From: Okapia johnstoni
Lineage: Eukaryota > Chordata > Mammalia > Artiodactyla > Giraffidae
Assembly (NCBI GenBank): GCA_024291935.2
Contig: CM044310.1
Coordinates: 120,290,213 to 120,354,212, forward strand
Direction of reading: 5' to 3'
DNA length: 64,000 bases
Shown here in pieces: positions 1-12,389 of this stretch; the first letter of the stretch is position 1, and the number at the start of each line of letters is the position of its first letter. Both the position numbers and the translations under genes were made by a program. A model generated the notes under the pieces. It made no database searches, was not told where the DNA came from, and worked only from the letters and a program-made list of their open reading frames with translations.

Positions 1-1500
1 ATTTATTTGTATCTTTGATTTATTTCATAAGTGTTTTATAATTTTCAGCTTAGAGATCCTGAACATATTTTGTTAGGTTTTTATTGAGTTTTTAACTTCA
101 GTTTTCTCATTGTCATTACTGCTATTGAGAAATATATTTAATTTTTATATGTTGACTTTGTATCCTATGCCTGTGCTGGACTCATTTATTAGTTCTAGCA
201 AGTTTGTTTGTTGGCAGATTCCTCAGGATTTTCTTCATAAGCAATAATGTTATCTATCTGCAGCTCAGCTCAGATGGTAAATAAAGAATTTGCCTGCAAA
301 GCAGGGGGCCCAGGTTCGATCGCTAGGTTGGGAAGATCCCTGGAGCAAGAAATGGCACCCCACTCCAGTATTCTTTTTTTTTTTTTTTTCCACTCCAATA
401 TTCTTGCCTGGAGAATCCTGTGGATGGAGGAGCCTGGTGGGCTGCTGTCCATGGGGTCGCACAGAGTCGGACACGACTGAAGCGATTTAGCACGCATGCA
501 TGCATTGGAAAAGGAAATGGCAACCCACTCCAGTACTCTTGCCTGGAAAATCCCATGGACGGAGGAGCCTGGTGGGCTACAGTCCGTGGGGTCGCTAGGA
601 GTCGGACACGACTGAGTGACTTCACTTTCACTTTTCACTTTCATGCATTGGAGAAGGAAACGGAACCCACTCCAGTACTCTTGCCTGGAGAACCCCAGGG
701 ACGGAGAAGCCTGGTGGGCTGCAGTCCATGGGGTCGCACAGAGCCAGACACGACTGAAGCGACTTGGCTGCCGCTGCTAGGTGTATCCCTTTTATTTCCT
801 TTTCCTTTCTTCATTCTGCTCGCTAGGATTTCCAGTACAGTGTTGAATAGAGGTGATGAAAGAGGACGCCCATGTCTTGTTCTTAATGTTAAGGGGAAAG
901 CATTCAGTGTTGCTTGATCATTGAATAAGATGACAGTGTGGGTTTTTATACGACTGAGCGGCTGAACTGATGGGTTTTTATATAGATGTTTTAAAATTGA
1001 GTTTGGTAGGTTTCCCTCCTCATTTGCAAAGAGCTTTCATTATGAATTGGTGTTGAATTTTGTCAAATACCTTTTCTCTTTCACCTGATGCAATCATACG
1101 ACTTTTCTTCTGTAGCCTGTTTACATGATGGATTGTCTGACTGGATTTGAATGTTGACCCAGCCTTGCATTTCTGCAGTAAACCCTGTAGTTATAGAATA
1201 TGGAACACACACACACACACATACTCCTTTTGCCAGTATTTTGTTGAGAAATTTTATGTGTAAAATCATGAACATATTGGCCTATACATAGTTTGTTTAT
1301 TTTTTTGGAACTCCTGTCTGAATAATACTGGCCTCCCAAAATGAACTTTGAGTGTTTCTCCCTTTTTCCCTCCCAGCCTGGTTGAGATTTTGAGAGTTGG
1401 TTTTATTTCTTCTCTAAATATTTGGTAGAACTCTCTGGTGAAACCATTTTGGCCTGGAGATTCCATTTAATGGAATTCATTAACTGTACTTCATGAGAAT
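1..1500 (-). mobile_element. L1 LINE fragment (ORF2 region), interrupted by SINEs
   Basis: The plus strand reads as the antisense of an L1 ORF2. On the minus strand, 1266-1466 encodes a reverse-transcriptase-like stretch with SPGQNGFTREFYQ, close to the usual L1 'SPGPDGFTGEFYQ' block. Flanks at 1-250 and 782-1250 continue the same antisense L1 text and include a short (CA)n run near 1206-1222. Stops and frameshifts throughout show it is dead. A SINE block at about 255-780 splits it, so the SINEs are younger. Confidence 0.8.
255..780 (+). mobile_element. Compound Bov-tA / Bov-A2 SINE block
   Basis: A tRNA-Glu-derived Bov-tA head (about 255-500, with the B-box-like GGTTCGATC) is followed by two further Bov-A monomers (about 508-640 and 645-780). 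Each monomer carries the hallmark CACTCCAGTA...CTTGCCTGGA...GGTGGGCT...GTCGGACACGACTGA series. A T-run at about 373-389 interrupts the first unit, which restarts with CACTCCAATATTCTTGCC. The block sits inside an L1 of opposite orientation. Confidence 0.88.
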
Positions 1501-3075
1501 ATGTAGGGATGTCATTAGCTTTGATACATTGTAAAGCAAAGTTTCAAGTTGAATATCTTATGATTTAAAAACAGCAAAATTATGCTTTGAATAATAGGAC
1601 TTGAGCACTTTAAAGGACCATAGAGACCCTCTTCAATTTAATGATTAGAAAACTGAGGTGCAGAGAAGTCAGGTTACTAGTGCAAGCCCATATTCTCAAG
1701 ATAAGGCCAGATTGTGTCCGTTTCTCCTAGCCTGTTGGAATTCTGCCCTTTGTACTGCTTATAAAAAGCCCTATCCAGTTGGCATTGAGGATGGATGTGA
1801 TTATTTTCAAAAAGCACATTTTGATGATCTTTGCTTCCTGCAGGCATAGGTTATTTTTCTAACAATTTCAAGCACATCTTTAGATGTTTTCATTCACATC
1901 TGTTACTAATCTGTGTCCTGTTTTATTTCATCCTATGCAAATTAGAGATTTTTTTTTTATGGTCCTGTGTATTGTCAGTTTTATATATACGTATTTTGTG
2001 CTAAAAAGCAAATATCCTGCATTTAGTGTATACAGTTCTATATGTATCTATCAGGCCAGATTTATTCATCTTGGTGTATGAACCTGCTAGAACCTTACCA
2101 ATGTTATTCCCTCCTTATAAAAATTACTGAGATAGCATTAAGATGTTCCAATTTATTTATAGATATAACTTTTTATTCTTAGAGTAAAATTGTTTTACAT
2201 AAATTGATGTTTAAGATTGTATACCAATTTTAAAATATGTCTTCCTGCTATTTTCTTTCTTAAATCTATTTCTCAGATGCAAATACACACTTTTGTGTTT
2301 TTATTTAATAACTCTAATATATTTATTTTCCAAATTTTTATTTGCTTTATCTCTGTAACATATCTTCAAAACTGTGACTTATAAACTAAATATTGCTGGA
2401 TAGTTTTCAGCCTACTAAAAACTACTGACGACTAATTCAAACATTTATTACATATACATTTCATGTGATGGCTGGCATATTTGATTTAAAATGCATCTTC
2501 CTATTGTGCTTATCTTTGCTTCAGTTCTGTGTCTTACACATTCTTTTAAAAATTTCTGTAGGTTACATTCTAAACTTCACTTTTAGTTGGTAATGTATAT
2601 ACTTCCGTTTTATTAGTGTTTAAGCTTAAAAATTATAATACATGTCTAACACAACAAAGTATAAGTTAACATCTTCACCTTTTGCACGATGTAATGGATA
2701 TTATTGAGTATCACGTGGTAATTCCATTGTTCTCCTCAATGAGATATTGTTCATATTTTACATAGATAATGAATTAACTGCATTTATTCACAGGTGCCCT
2801 TTTCTTGGATCTTCAGTCCTTCTGTCACTGCAGACCTTTCACCTGGGATCTTTTTCCTCTGGCCTTAAATGTAGTTCTAGGGTCCATTTTGTGTGGGTTA
2901 CTTTTTGTTTTTTTAAATTGGAGTATAGTTGCTTTACAGTGTTGTGTTATGTGTGAGTTATCTACTATTTCATTCTCTTTTTGAGAAACATTTTCAGTAT
3001 ATCCTTCACTATGTCCTGGACCCACTATATGTTGTATGTGACTGGAGGTGATTTATTTTGTGTTAATAGTTTCCT
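1501..3075. other. AT-rich intergenic DNA, no gene seen
   Basis: No reading frame here looks coding. The stretch around 2895-2970 resembles an antisense bovine L1 fragment. The rest may be old L1 but I cannot assign it. Confidence 0.5.
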
Positions 3076-3080
3076 GGTAT

Positions 3081-4725
3081 TCAGTTCAGTTCAGTTGCTC
3101 AGTCGTGTCTGACTCTTTGCAACCCCATGAATTGCAGCACGCCAGGCTTCCCTGTCCATCACCAACTCCCGGAGTCTACCCACCCCGTGTCCATCGAGTC
3201 CGTGTTGCCATCCAGCCATCTCATCCTCTGTCGTCCCCTACTCCTTCTGACCCCAATCCTTCCCAGCATTAGGGTCTTTTCCAATGAGTCAACTCTTCGC
3301 ATGAGGTGGCCAAAGTATTGGGAGATTCAGCTTCAACATCAGTCCTTCCAATGAACACCCAGGACTGATCTCCTTTAGGATGGACTGGTTGGATCTCCTT
3401 GCAGTCCAAGGAACTCTCAAGAGTCTTCTCCAACACCACAGTTCAAAAGCATCAATTCTTCAGCACTCAGCTTTCTTCACTGTTCAACTCTCACATCCAT
3501 ACATGACTACTGGAAAAACCATAGCCTTGACTAGATGGACCTTTGTTGACAAAGTAATGTCTCTGCCTTTAAATATGCTGTCTAGGTTGGTCATAACTTT
3601 CCTTCCAAGGAGCAAGCCTCTTTTAATTTCATGGCTGAAGTCACCATCTGCAGTGGTTTTGGAGCCCCCAAAAAATAAAGTCTGACACTGTTTCCACTGT
3701 TCCCCATCTATTTCCCATGAAGTGATGGGACCAGATGCCATGATCTTAGTTTTCTGAATGTTGAGCTTGAAGCCAACTTTTTCACTCTCCTCTTTCACTT
3801 TCGTCAAGAGGCTCTTTAGTTTTTCTTTGCTTTTTTCCATAAGGGTGGTGTCATCTGCATATCTGAGGTTATTGATATTTCTCCCGGCAATCTTGATTCC
3901 AGCTTGTGTTTCTCATGATGTACTCTGCATATAAGTTAAATAAGCAAGGTGACAATATACAGCCTTGACGTACTCCTTTTCCTATTTGGAACCTGTCTGT
4001 TGTTCCATGTGCAGTTCTAACTGTTGCTTCCTGACCTGCATACAGGTTTCTCAAGAGGCAGGTCAGGTGGTCCGGTATGCCCATCTCTTTCAGAATTTTC
4101 CGGTTTATTGTGATCCACACAGTCAAAGGCTTTGACACAGTCAATAAAGCAGAAATAGATGTTTTTCTGGAACTCTCTTGCTTTTTCGATGATCCACTGG
4201 ATGTTGGCAATTCGATATCTGGTTCCTCTGCCTTTTCTAAAACCAGCTTGAACATCTGGAAGTGCACAGTTCACATACTGCTGAAACCTGGCTTGGAGAA
4301 TTTTAAGCATTCCTTTACTAGCGTGTGAGATGAGTGCAATTGTGCGGTAGTTTGAGCATTCTTGGGCATTGCCTTTCTTGGGAATGGGATGAAAACTGAC
4401 CTTTTCCAGTCCTGTGGCCACTGCTGAGTTTTCCAGATTTGCTGGCATATTGAGTGCAGCACCTTCACAGCATCATCTTTTAGGATTTGAAATAGCTCAA
4501 CTGGAATTCCGTCACCTCCACTAGCTTTGTTTGTAGTGATGCTTTCTAAGGCCCACTTGACTTCACATTCCAGGATGTCTGGCTCTAGGTGAGGGATCAC
4601 ACCATGGTAATTATCTGGGTCGTGAAGATCTTTTTTTTACAGTTGTTCTCTGTATTCTTGCCACCTCTTCTTAATATCTTCTGCTTCTGTTAGGTCCATA
4701 CCATTTCTGTCCTTTATCAAGCCTG
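3081..4725 (-). mobile_element. BovB (RTE) LINE, 3' part with reverse transcriptase
   Basis: The element starts (3' end) with the BovB TTCAGTTCAGTTCAGTTGCT tail and runs into an ORF read on the minus strand. Recognisable RTE reverse-transcriptase blocks, in order along the minus strand, are KDRNGMDLTEAEDIKKRWQE (near 4637-4720), the SGGDGIPVELFQ block (near 4510), FIDCVKAFDCVDH (near 4120-4150), IGKGVRQGCILSPCLFNLYA (near 3930-3990), the catalytic YADD motif (about 3855-3866) and KLNIQKTKIMA (near 3740-3780). The ORF is broken into several frames, so this copy is inactive. It is truncated upstream of the RT. Confidence 0.93.
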
Positions 4726-4729
4726 GTAT

Positions 4730-5640
4730 TAAGGAACAGTATTTGAACATGCTACAAGAACAACACATCCTAGAAATTCTAACAGGCTCAGTAATTAGAT
4801 AGGGTTTTGAGTTGTTGAAATAATAAAAGGATGACTGTAGAATGCATAGGAGAAATAATATGTCTGGTAACCAAACTGATGGATTGCGACATAAACCGAC
4901 TAGATGACTAACAAACCCCATTGTCTCTTTCTGGATGCCTGGGAGGGCAGCATGTCCCAGCTTTCCTTAACAGTTAACTCTGGGACTATGTGAATGAGTT
5001 GTGGCCAGATGAATACAGGCAGAAGTGGTTGTGGATGTGTGTCTTAATTGTTCTTGCATCTGTGCACCGTTCTGGGACTCTCCTCTGTGGTTCTCAGTCT
5101 CAAACCTCCCCAGGACTTAGTGCCTCCTCGGGTGCTGCAGGTTCAGGAGGTGAGTTGATGGTAATGATGTCTTGATGAGGACAGGTCCTGATGACCTGAA
5201 AAGCCTCTGAGCTTCCGGCTGGGCCATCTCATCATCACATATTTGTACCCAAGTCTTCCAGTCCTTAGGGTCAGAAGAGGACAGGAGGGCAAGAAGGAGG
5301 CCCCAGTTACAGGGAACTCTGTGATATGTCATCATGTCATAATCGTGAAACCATCAACTACACTCCACTTGGACCTGAGGGCACTTAGTCCTAATGTTCC
5401 CAAGAACATAATGCAACTCTGGGCATTGTGCCTACCTGTAGTTTAAGAAAGCTACCTGCTCTTTAAGAGATAAGTAAATATGAATAGAAAAAAAGAACTA
5501 TGCAAAGTAGTACATAGAAATCTATGCTTTTTATGTAAAGCATTTAATCAGTACCTGAGAGGCTACTTGCCAAGTCAAGGAATCGTATTTTCATAAATAA
5601 TGCCAACATTCTCGCAAAGAGGAATCCATGGCTTAGCCTT
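4730..5640. other. Low-copy upstream flank of gene 1, paralogous to 15330-16060
   Basis: No gene is seen. Blocks such as the one near 5165-5260 (CTTGATGAGGAC...GGGCCATCTCATCATCACATA) have clear diverged counterparts near 15605-15690 (CTTGAAGAGGAC...GGGTCATCTCACGATCATACA). A GGCTACTTG...GTCAAGGA block near 5560 matches one near 15990. I read this as the upstream part of the tandem duplication that made genes 1 and 2, though a shared ancient repeat is possible. Confidence 0.55.
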
Positions 5641-5654
5641 TCACAGCCTTGTAT

Positions 5655-5942
5655 GTGAAAGCATTGTGTCTGCAATCCCATGGACTGCAGCCAGCCAGGT
5701 GCCTCTGTCCATGGAACTCTCCAGGCAAGTATACTGGAGTGGGTTGCCATTCCCTTCTCCAGGGGATCTTTCTGACCCAGGGATTGAACCTGTGTCTCAG
5801 ACCCGCATTGCAGGCAGATTCATTACCATCTGAGCTACCAGAGAAGCCCCCTTCTCCAGGAGATCTTCCCAATCCAGGGATCAAACCTGGGTCTTCCGCA
5901 TTGCCAGTAGATTCTTTACCATCCTAGCCACCAGGGAAGCCC
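5655..5942 (-). mobile_element. Bov-tA SINE with a partial second copy
   Basis: This is the reverse complement of the Bov-tA pattern: CCATGGACTGCAG, CTCCAGGCAAGTATACTGGA and CAGGCAGATTCATTACCATC, ending in GAGCTACCAGAGAAGCCCC. A second partial head (about 5850-5942) repeats the tRNA-like part and ends in GCCACCAGGGAAGCCCC. Confidence 0.88.
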
Positions 5943-5954
5943 CATGTTAATACT

Positions 5955-6995
5955 AATGACAGTAGTAATGTTCAGTCGTGTCCAACTCTTTGCAACCCTG
6001 TGGGCTGCAGCACCCCAGGCTTCCTTGTCATGCACCATCTCCCAGAGCTTACTCAAACTCATATCCATCAAGTCTGTGATGTCACCCAACCATTTCATCC
6101 TCTGTCGTGCCCTTCTCCTGCCTTTAATCTTTCACAGCATCAGGGTCTTTTCTAATGAGTCGGCTCTTCGCTTCAGATGGCCAGAGTATTGGAGCTTCAG
6201 CCTCAGCATCAGTCCCTCCAGTGAATATTCAGTATTGATTTCCTTTAGGATTTACTGGTTTGATCCCCTTGTAGTCCAAGGGACTCTCAAGAGTCCTCCA
6301 ACACCACAGCTCAAAAGCGTCAATTCTTCAGCACTCAGCCTTCTTTATGGTCCAACTCTCACATCCATACGTGACTGCTGGAAAAACCATAGCCTTGACT
6401 ATATGGACCTTTGTTGGCAAAGTAATATCTCTGTTTTTAAATACTTAATCCAAGTTAGTCATAGCTTTTTTTTCCCCCCAAGGAGCAAGTGTCTTTTAAT
6501 TTCATGGCTGCAGTCACCATCTGCAGTGATTTTGGAGCCCAAGCAAATAAAGGCTGTCACTGTTTCCATCGTTTCCCCATCTGTTTGCCATGAAGTGATG
6601 GGAAGGGTGCCATGATCGTCGTTTTTTGAATGTTGAGTTTTAAGCCAGCTTTTTCACTCTTCTCTTTCACTTTCATCAAAATGCTCTTCAGTTCCTCTTG
6701 GCTTTCTGCCATAAGGATGGTGTTATCTGTGTGTCTGAGGTTACTGATAATTTCTCCTGGCAATCTTGATTCCAGGTTATTCTTCATCAGCCCCGTTATT
6801 TCGCATGACGTGCTCTGCATATAAGCTAAATAAGCAGGATGACAATATATAGCTTTGACATACTCCTTTCCCAATTTGGAACCAGTCTGTCGGTCCGTGT
6901 CCATTCTCTGTTGCTTCTTGACCTGCAGACAGGTTTTGCAGGAGGCAGGTAAGGTGGTCTGGCATCCGCATCTCTTTAAGAATTATCCATAGCTT
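5955..6995 (-). mobile_element. BovB LINE 3' fragment, decayed
   Basis: It is collinear with the BovB copy at 3081 but more diverged. KLNIQKTTIMA is readable on the minus strand near 6620-6650. The catalytic YADD position reads HTDN (near 6715-6730), so the enzyme would be dead even without the frameshifts. The element ends about 160 bp before the CpG-rich promoter of gene 1. Confidence 0.9.
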
Positions 6996-7149
6996 GTGAG
7001 CTCAGCCCCAGCCCGAGTTCCTCTTGCCCTGCGTCTGGATGGAGCCCTAAGTCCTGCAGTGATCAGAGAGGACGGGGCATTGCCCTCAGGCCTATAGCAA
7101 TTTGGGCACTCTCCTTTAAGAGTAAGCCCCGCCCTGTATTAGGAAAAGT

Positions 7150-7830
7150 GAAGCTAAGTTGTCTCCCAGTCTCTTCGGTTGATGCCCAGGGGCCGTCGCC
7201 AAGGAGAAGGGGAATGGCGCATCCGCGTGGGCACAGACTGGGCGTTAACTATGTTGCACAGAAGCGGATGCCACCGGCACGCACCCCTGGGCCAATCACA
7301 GCCCGGGAAGGGGCGTTTCCGGCGGCTTCGGGGCGGGACTTCCGGTCTCGTGGCGGTAGAGCCTCCTTCCGGGAGCGGTTGATGCTTGAAAGGCGGTCAC
7401 GTGGACCGGAGCTGAGCTCCGGGACCGTGTCTCTAGGGCCGGGCGGGGAAGGCGAGCGAGGTAGCGGGGCCTGCCTCCGCACCTCGTTGGAGCCGTGACG
7501 CCCCAGCCCCGGCTCGTCCGCCGTGACGCTGTGTCCCCGTCCGGGGGGCAGGAGACTTCGCGCCTCGCGTTTGCCAGGCTCCGCCGAGCCTGCACGTTTC
7601 TGCAGACCTCCACCCGCGCTCCGTCGCCAAGGGCCCCGAGGACGGCGGCCTGGGCCTCTCGGGCATTTGACGTCATTTTGTTGTTGTCTGACGTCATTTT
7701 ATAGCGAGGTTCGGAGTTTGAGGCGCGGCCCGAGGTGACCCTGCCCTGGTCTCCATTCCGCCCACTGTGCCTCCTGGCAGTGGCAAGAGCGGCAGCCCTG
7801 ATGAACCCGGCGCAGGTGAGTGGAGGGTCA
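7150..7830 (+). promoter_or_regulatory. CpG-island promoter and 5' UTR of gene 1
   Basis: G+C and CpG rise sharply here against AT-rich surroundings. It contains ETS-type sites ACTTCCGG (7338-7345) and CCTTCCGGG (7365-7373), the first inside a GGGCGGGACTTCCGG block that recurs in the gene 2 promoter (17087-17099). Two perfect TGACGTCA sites lie near its 3' end. The first exon with its donor site ends at 7815. The transcription start cannot be placed by eye. Confidence 0.7.
7668..7696 (+). promoter_or_regulatory. Tandem pair of consensus CRE sites
   Basis: TGACGTCATTTT occurs at 7668 and again at 7689, 21 bp apart, or two helical turns. The 8-bp palindrome TGACGTCA is the consensus CREB/ATF site. 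They lie about 105-130 bp before the likely start codon of gene 1. Whether they are used is unknown. Confidence 0.7.
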
Positions 7831-8525
7831 CCCAGGGCCACGCCCTCAGAGTCCACGCCCCTGGCGATAGCTGCTGGCGTTTGTCCTGGGACTCTGCCTT
7901 CCCTTCTCCCGGTTCTTGGTCGGGGTCTCTGGAGGGAGACATTTCTGGTGTAGGGTATCGAATTCAGGCATATGAATAGATTCCTAGACTGGCAAGCACG
8001 GGCGTAAATTTCGGCGCCATGTACCGACTCTCAGGGGTGAGCCTGAGTTGGGAGTGATCAGGGTCTACATTGTGCCTTAGAGAAACAGAGAGCACCCGGG
8101 CTGAGGTCAGGCCTGGAATGACAGCCAGAGGAGCTAGACCTCCGTTCTGAAAGTTTGGAGAGAAGGTGGAGGTGATTTAACACGTTAGGTTACATAGGTT
8201 TCCTCTGGCTGCACAGAAGAGGCTGTGGAAGTGAGGGAAGAGGCAGGGAGCCCCGGGAGGATTGTGAACAGATAGCGTTAAGACCCAGGTCCTTGAGACT
8301 GGTGGGAGAAGGTGAGCGCGAGTGTGATTGTGCCTGGGAGATCCAGTTTGAATGACACCAGGACAACAGGCTGGCAGGAGAGAGTTTGAGGCCCGTCATA
8401 CTGTACTTGGAAGTGTTTTTTTTCTGCCCACCTGCCTGGTTTTGCTCTGGGCTGCACACGGTAATCAGAGGGAAAAGAGGAGAGAGCAAGTACCAGTGTG
8501 GTGCACAGTCGGGCGTCTCCTCTGA

Positions 8526-8747
<222 letters not shown>

Positions 8748-9568
8748 TAGACTATTGCTACCTGGCAAATTACGCCAAAGCTAGCGCATTGAATATACAA
8801 ACATTTATCTCACAGTTGCTTTGGGTAAAGAATCAGGCATATTCTACTTGGGTACCCCTAGCTTAGGATCTTTCATGACCTTACTGGCAAGCTGCCCAGG
8901 GTTTCCATCTGATCTGAAAGCTCAGCTGGTGGTGAATCTCCCTTCAAGGTCATGCACGGGATCAGGAGGCTGTTGCACGAAGCCTTCCCTGTTTCTTGCC
9001 ATGTTGTGTTCTCCTTAGGCAGGTCACAACAGGGCAGCTGGTTTCTGAGATGACGGGCAAGAGACAGCATCCAGGAGAGAAACTGGTATTTTTACAACCT
9101 GCCCTCGGAATTGTCATCCCACCATGTCTCATTATTTTCTAATGAACAAAATTATTTTCTGTTCATTATAAAATAGTGTTTAAACCCAGCCAGCACTCAG
9201 CTGGAAGGCGTTAAAAGGGACATGATTCCCAGTTTCCTGTGCTGGGTGTTGTTTTTTTCTCACGGGCAGTTCTCAGTGTCTCATAGCTCTCTCATGGCGC
9301 AGCTTCTTTCCTTGTTCCCTGGAATAAGAGTGTGAGTCCCAGGGCTGGGCGAGGGGAGCCTCCCTCCTCTCCCAGAGCTGCCCCAGCCTCTGCTGCCGGG
9401 AGCTTTGAGATGAAATATTTGGGTGTGAGAAGTCTTGCAGTCCACCCCCGACACACCAGATCCCTGGCCTCTCTGTGCCCCAGGTTCTGCCCCCTTCTGC
9501 CATCTTCTCTGTGAAGGGGGTCTCCTGGGGTCACTACTGGCCCCTCATCAGCTGTTCTTTCCCATTAG

Positions 9569-9690
9569 GACTTGCAGTTTCCAGGTCTCATGGGGCTACC
9601 CAGCTGGACCTGGAGGGGAGCCTGGGGTGCCTGAGGAGGTAGACGCTGCTCCGGTCAGAGCAGAGAAGACCTGGAGGAGGCCTGGGCCTG
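9569..9690 (+). pseudogene. Gene 1 exon 3, KRAB-B-like exon with 1-nt deletion
   Basis: The acceptor CCCATTAG and donor GTGAGC are intact. The exon opens as GLAVSRSHGATQL, then the continuing homology (PGGEPGVPEEVD) is in the next frame. The break is best explained by loss of one base near 9614 (GAG CCT reduced to GACCT). The exon is 122 nt; 123 nt would be the phase-neutral ancestral length for a 1-1 phase exon. Reading through gives a stop at 9640-9642. Confidence 0.75.
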
Positions 9691-10288
9691 GTGAGCAGAG
9701 GGCGCGGGCATCAGGGCTGGCTTCGCTTTATACCAGCAATTTGCGCCATGTCTGTAGTGTCTCCTTCCCCAACTTTGATGCTTTGCTCATTCGTCACTTC
9801 TACTCTGCCCTTATGTACCTGTTCATCCCACTGCCCTTTCTAGTCGCACATCTTAATCTGATCTCTTGCTCCTCCATGCAGCGCTCCACGGCATTGGGTT
9901 TTTTTTAACATGTCATGAGATGTGCACAAATCCTTATATTTTCCTTGAACACTATCAGGCCAGATATTCTATTCTGGGCCAGGTTTGATATTCTGTCAGG
10001 GCAGGTTTTTCACAGCACTCACCCGGCACAAGGAACCAAGAGCCTTGCTTGGAGACCATCTGCATGGTGTGGTTCAGAGAGCCCCTGGCCACGCTGTGCC
10101 CCATCCTGGCATCCCCTCCTCCAAGGTTCCCTTCCTCTGTAAGCATCAGAGGCCCCTCCTCCTCCCGATTCTGGGCCCCATGTGAGGCCCGCAGTCCCAC
10201 AGGCCCGTTGCCAGTTGTATCAGACACACATTTGTTACTGGAGGCCACCAGCTGAATGTGCGCTTCAGCCACATCTGTCTTCCTTCAG

Positions 10289-10449
10289 GTTGTTGGCCCG
10301 GAGTGGCGGGTGTGGCTGCACCTTCTGAGCAGGGGGTTCCTGTGAGCTGGCTGCAGATGAGAACTGCCCAGGCTGAGCCCTCCATCCACACGGCTCCCCC
10401 CTGCGACATGCGTGGCCCAGTCTTGAAAGACAGTTTGGCCCCTGGCTGA
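10289..10449 (+). pseudogene. Gene 1 last exon, open part before the stop
   Basis: The acceptor is TCCTTCAG (10281-10288). The exon enters in phase 1 and reads GCWPGVAGVAAPSEQG, with later PCDMRGPVLKDSLAPG before TGA. The equivalent gene 2 text is [16 protein letters not shown] and [16 protein letters not shown], so the homology is clear. No finger precedes the stop. Confidence 0.78.
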
Positions 10450-11859
10450 GCCGCAGGGGACCCCCAGCAGGTGGATCTTGGGGAGAGATTTCGGGTGTAG
10501 TGTAAACCTTGACCGGATGCAGAAGTGGTGGAATGGGGTCTTCAGAAGAGAAAACCCAGGCTTCATTTGTAAAGCACTGCAGATCCTGTATATCAGAGAG
10601 AGCCTTCACTTGCAGGAGGGTGGAGCAAACTTCCCGGCCAGCACCCAACCCCTCGCCATGGGGAGAAGGCAGGCGGGCATGTCAGGAGCTTATTCTCTGC
10701 TGTCATCGCCCTGAGGTCCTTTTGGGTATTGGATTCCCATTGAGCTGGAAAGCACAACTGAGGCCATAAAGCCTTCTGCCTCTCAGCGGCCCTTGTCAGA
10801 GGGAGTGTTGCCTCAGGGTCAGTTGACTCTGGGACTCTGGGTTGGAGCAAACTAGAAATCAGAAATGCAAGAAGGGCCCTGGATCCCAGGGACAGTTTCC
10901 CACCAGGAGAGTCTTCAGGAGGTTGAGCTGTGAGCACAGTGGTGTGAGAACAGGTGACAGTCTGCACTCCAGGAATTACTGGAGCAATCCTCTGGTAGAT
11001 GCTTTTCATAAACAGAACTCATGCACCAGGGAAAGCTTCCATGATCTACACAGGCAAGAATCTCTGCAAGTGGAAAAGAATGTGGGATGGCTTTAACAAG
11101 CATTGATGTGCCTTTCTCCTGAGGGTGGGCCTGAGTCAGCACGTGAGGATTTATGCTCAGCAGAACCACAGGAGTGGTTAGGCTCCTGCAGCAACAGCAC
11201 ATTCACACTGAGAAGCCTTATGAATGCAAAGAATGTGGGAAAGTATCTTGTGTCTGCTCTACTTTTGTTCCAAGTAACATTTCCCACTCCAAAGACAGTC
11301 GTACTTTGAGTGCAAAGTATGTGGGTACACCTTTTGTGACAACTGGTTTTTCATTCATTGTGTGAGGGTTCTCACAAGAGAGGATCCCAGAGTACGGTGA
11401 ATGTGGAAAGGCCTTCATTCACCCTTGTCTGGCCTAATAGGATCCATGCTGGAGAAAAACCCTTTGAGTATAAGAATATCAGAGGGCCTTTCGTTATAGC
11501 TCCTCCCTGATTCTACATGGGAGGGCTCACATGAGGGAGAAACGCCGTGAATCCAGTGAATGTGGACGGTCCCTCTGCCTTCATTCATTCCTTACCAAGC
11601 CTCAGAGTGTTCATACTGGGGAGGAACCATGTGAGCGTAAGAAATGGGCCAAAGCCTTTTACATGTGAACTTGTCTCAGGCACTATCAGAGAACTCATAC
11701 TGGGGAAAGACCTTTTGAATGTAACTCCTGGGTAAAATCTTCTGAACAGAGGAAGCGTCGTACTCTGAGGAATTATACCAAAGAGAAATAAGTGTTCGTA
11801 TGCTCTAAGAAAATCTTCTGAGGTCAGTCATCACTTACTGTCATTGGAAGAGTCATATA

Positions 11860-11895
11860 GGAAATGGATCCATCCTAGGAAATGGATCCATCCTA
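11860..11895. repeat. 18-bp perfect tandem duplication
   Basis: GGAAATGGATCCATCCTA occurs twice head to tail in the fossil finger exon of gene 1. It is probably a replication-slippage event after the exon lost function. Confidence 0.85.
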
Positions 11896-12389
11896 GGACA
11901 TTGCATCTGAGAATTTATAAAGGAGAGAGAACCAGTGGCTACTGTGCAATTTCAAAAATCTTCAACCGTAGTTCTACCCTTACTATGCACTGAAAAAGCA
12001 ACCACAGGAATATTTAAACAAAAACAGGAAAAAGAAAAACATAGATAGATATTACAAGCAAAGAAATGTATTTACGACTTTTTTCCTGGTTTTCCTGAGA
12101 AACCAGTGACAATTTATTGGCTGGCTTTTGTTGTTGTTTTTGGGTGGCAGGGCAAGTGTTTGAGAGATTAAACACCTGAACTAATACGCATTGTGTCCCA
12201 CACCACACCAGGAAAGCTGGAAGCTTAAGAACATCTCTGCAAATGTTACTTGTTACAAAACCTCATCTTAGGTGATGCCTTGATTTATGAAGCCTGTAAA
12301 ACTTAAATTAGGATACAAAAATGTTGTCTAAAATTATAATCTATAGACATAAGGATACACTTATGAATGGGTACATTTTACTACTTAAA

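Noticed and set aside
3484..4600. Long minus-strand frames encoding reverse transcriptase as a host gene
   Set aside because: They are fragments of a BovB LINE with frameshifts, not a host gene.
7296..7856. 186-aa minus-strand frame in the gene 1 CpG island
   Set aside because: GC-rich islands give long chance frames; no splice or family evidence, and composition is biased to R, P, G and A.
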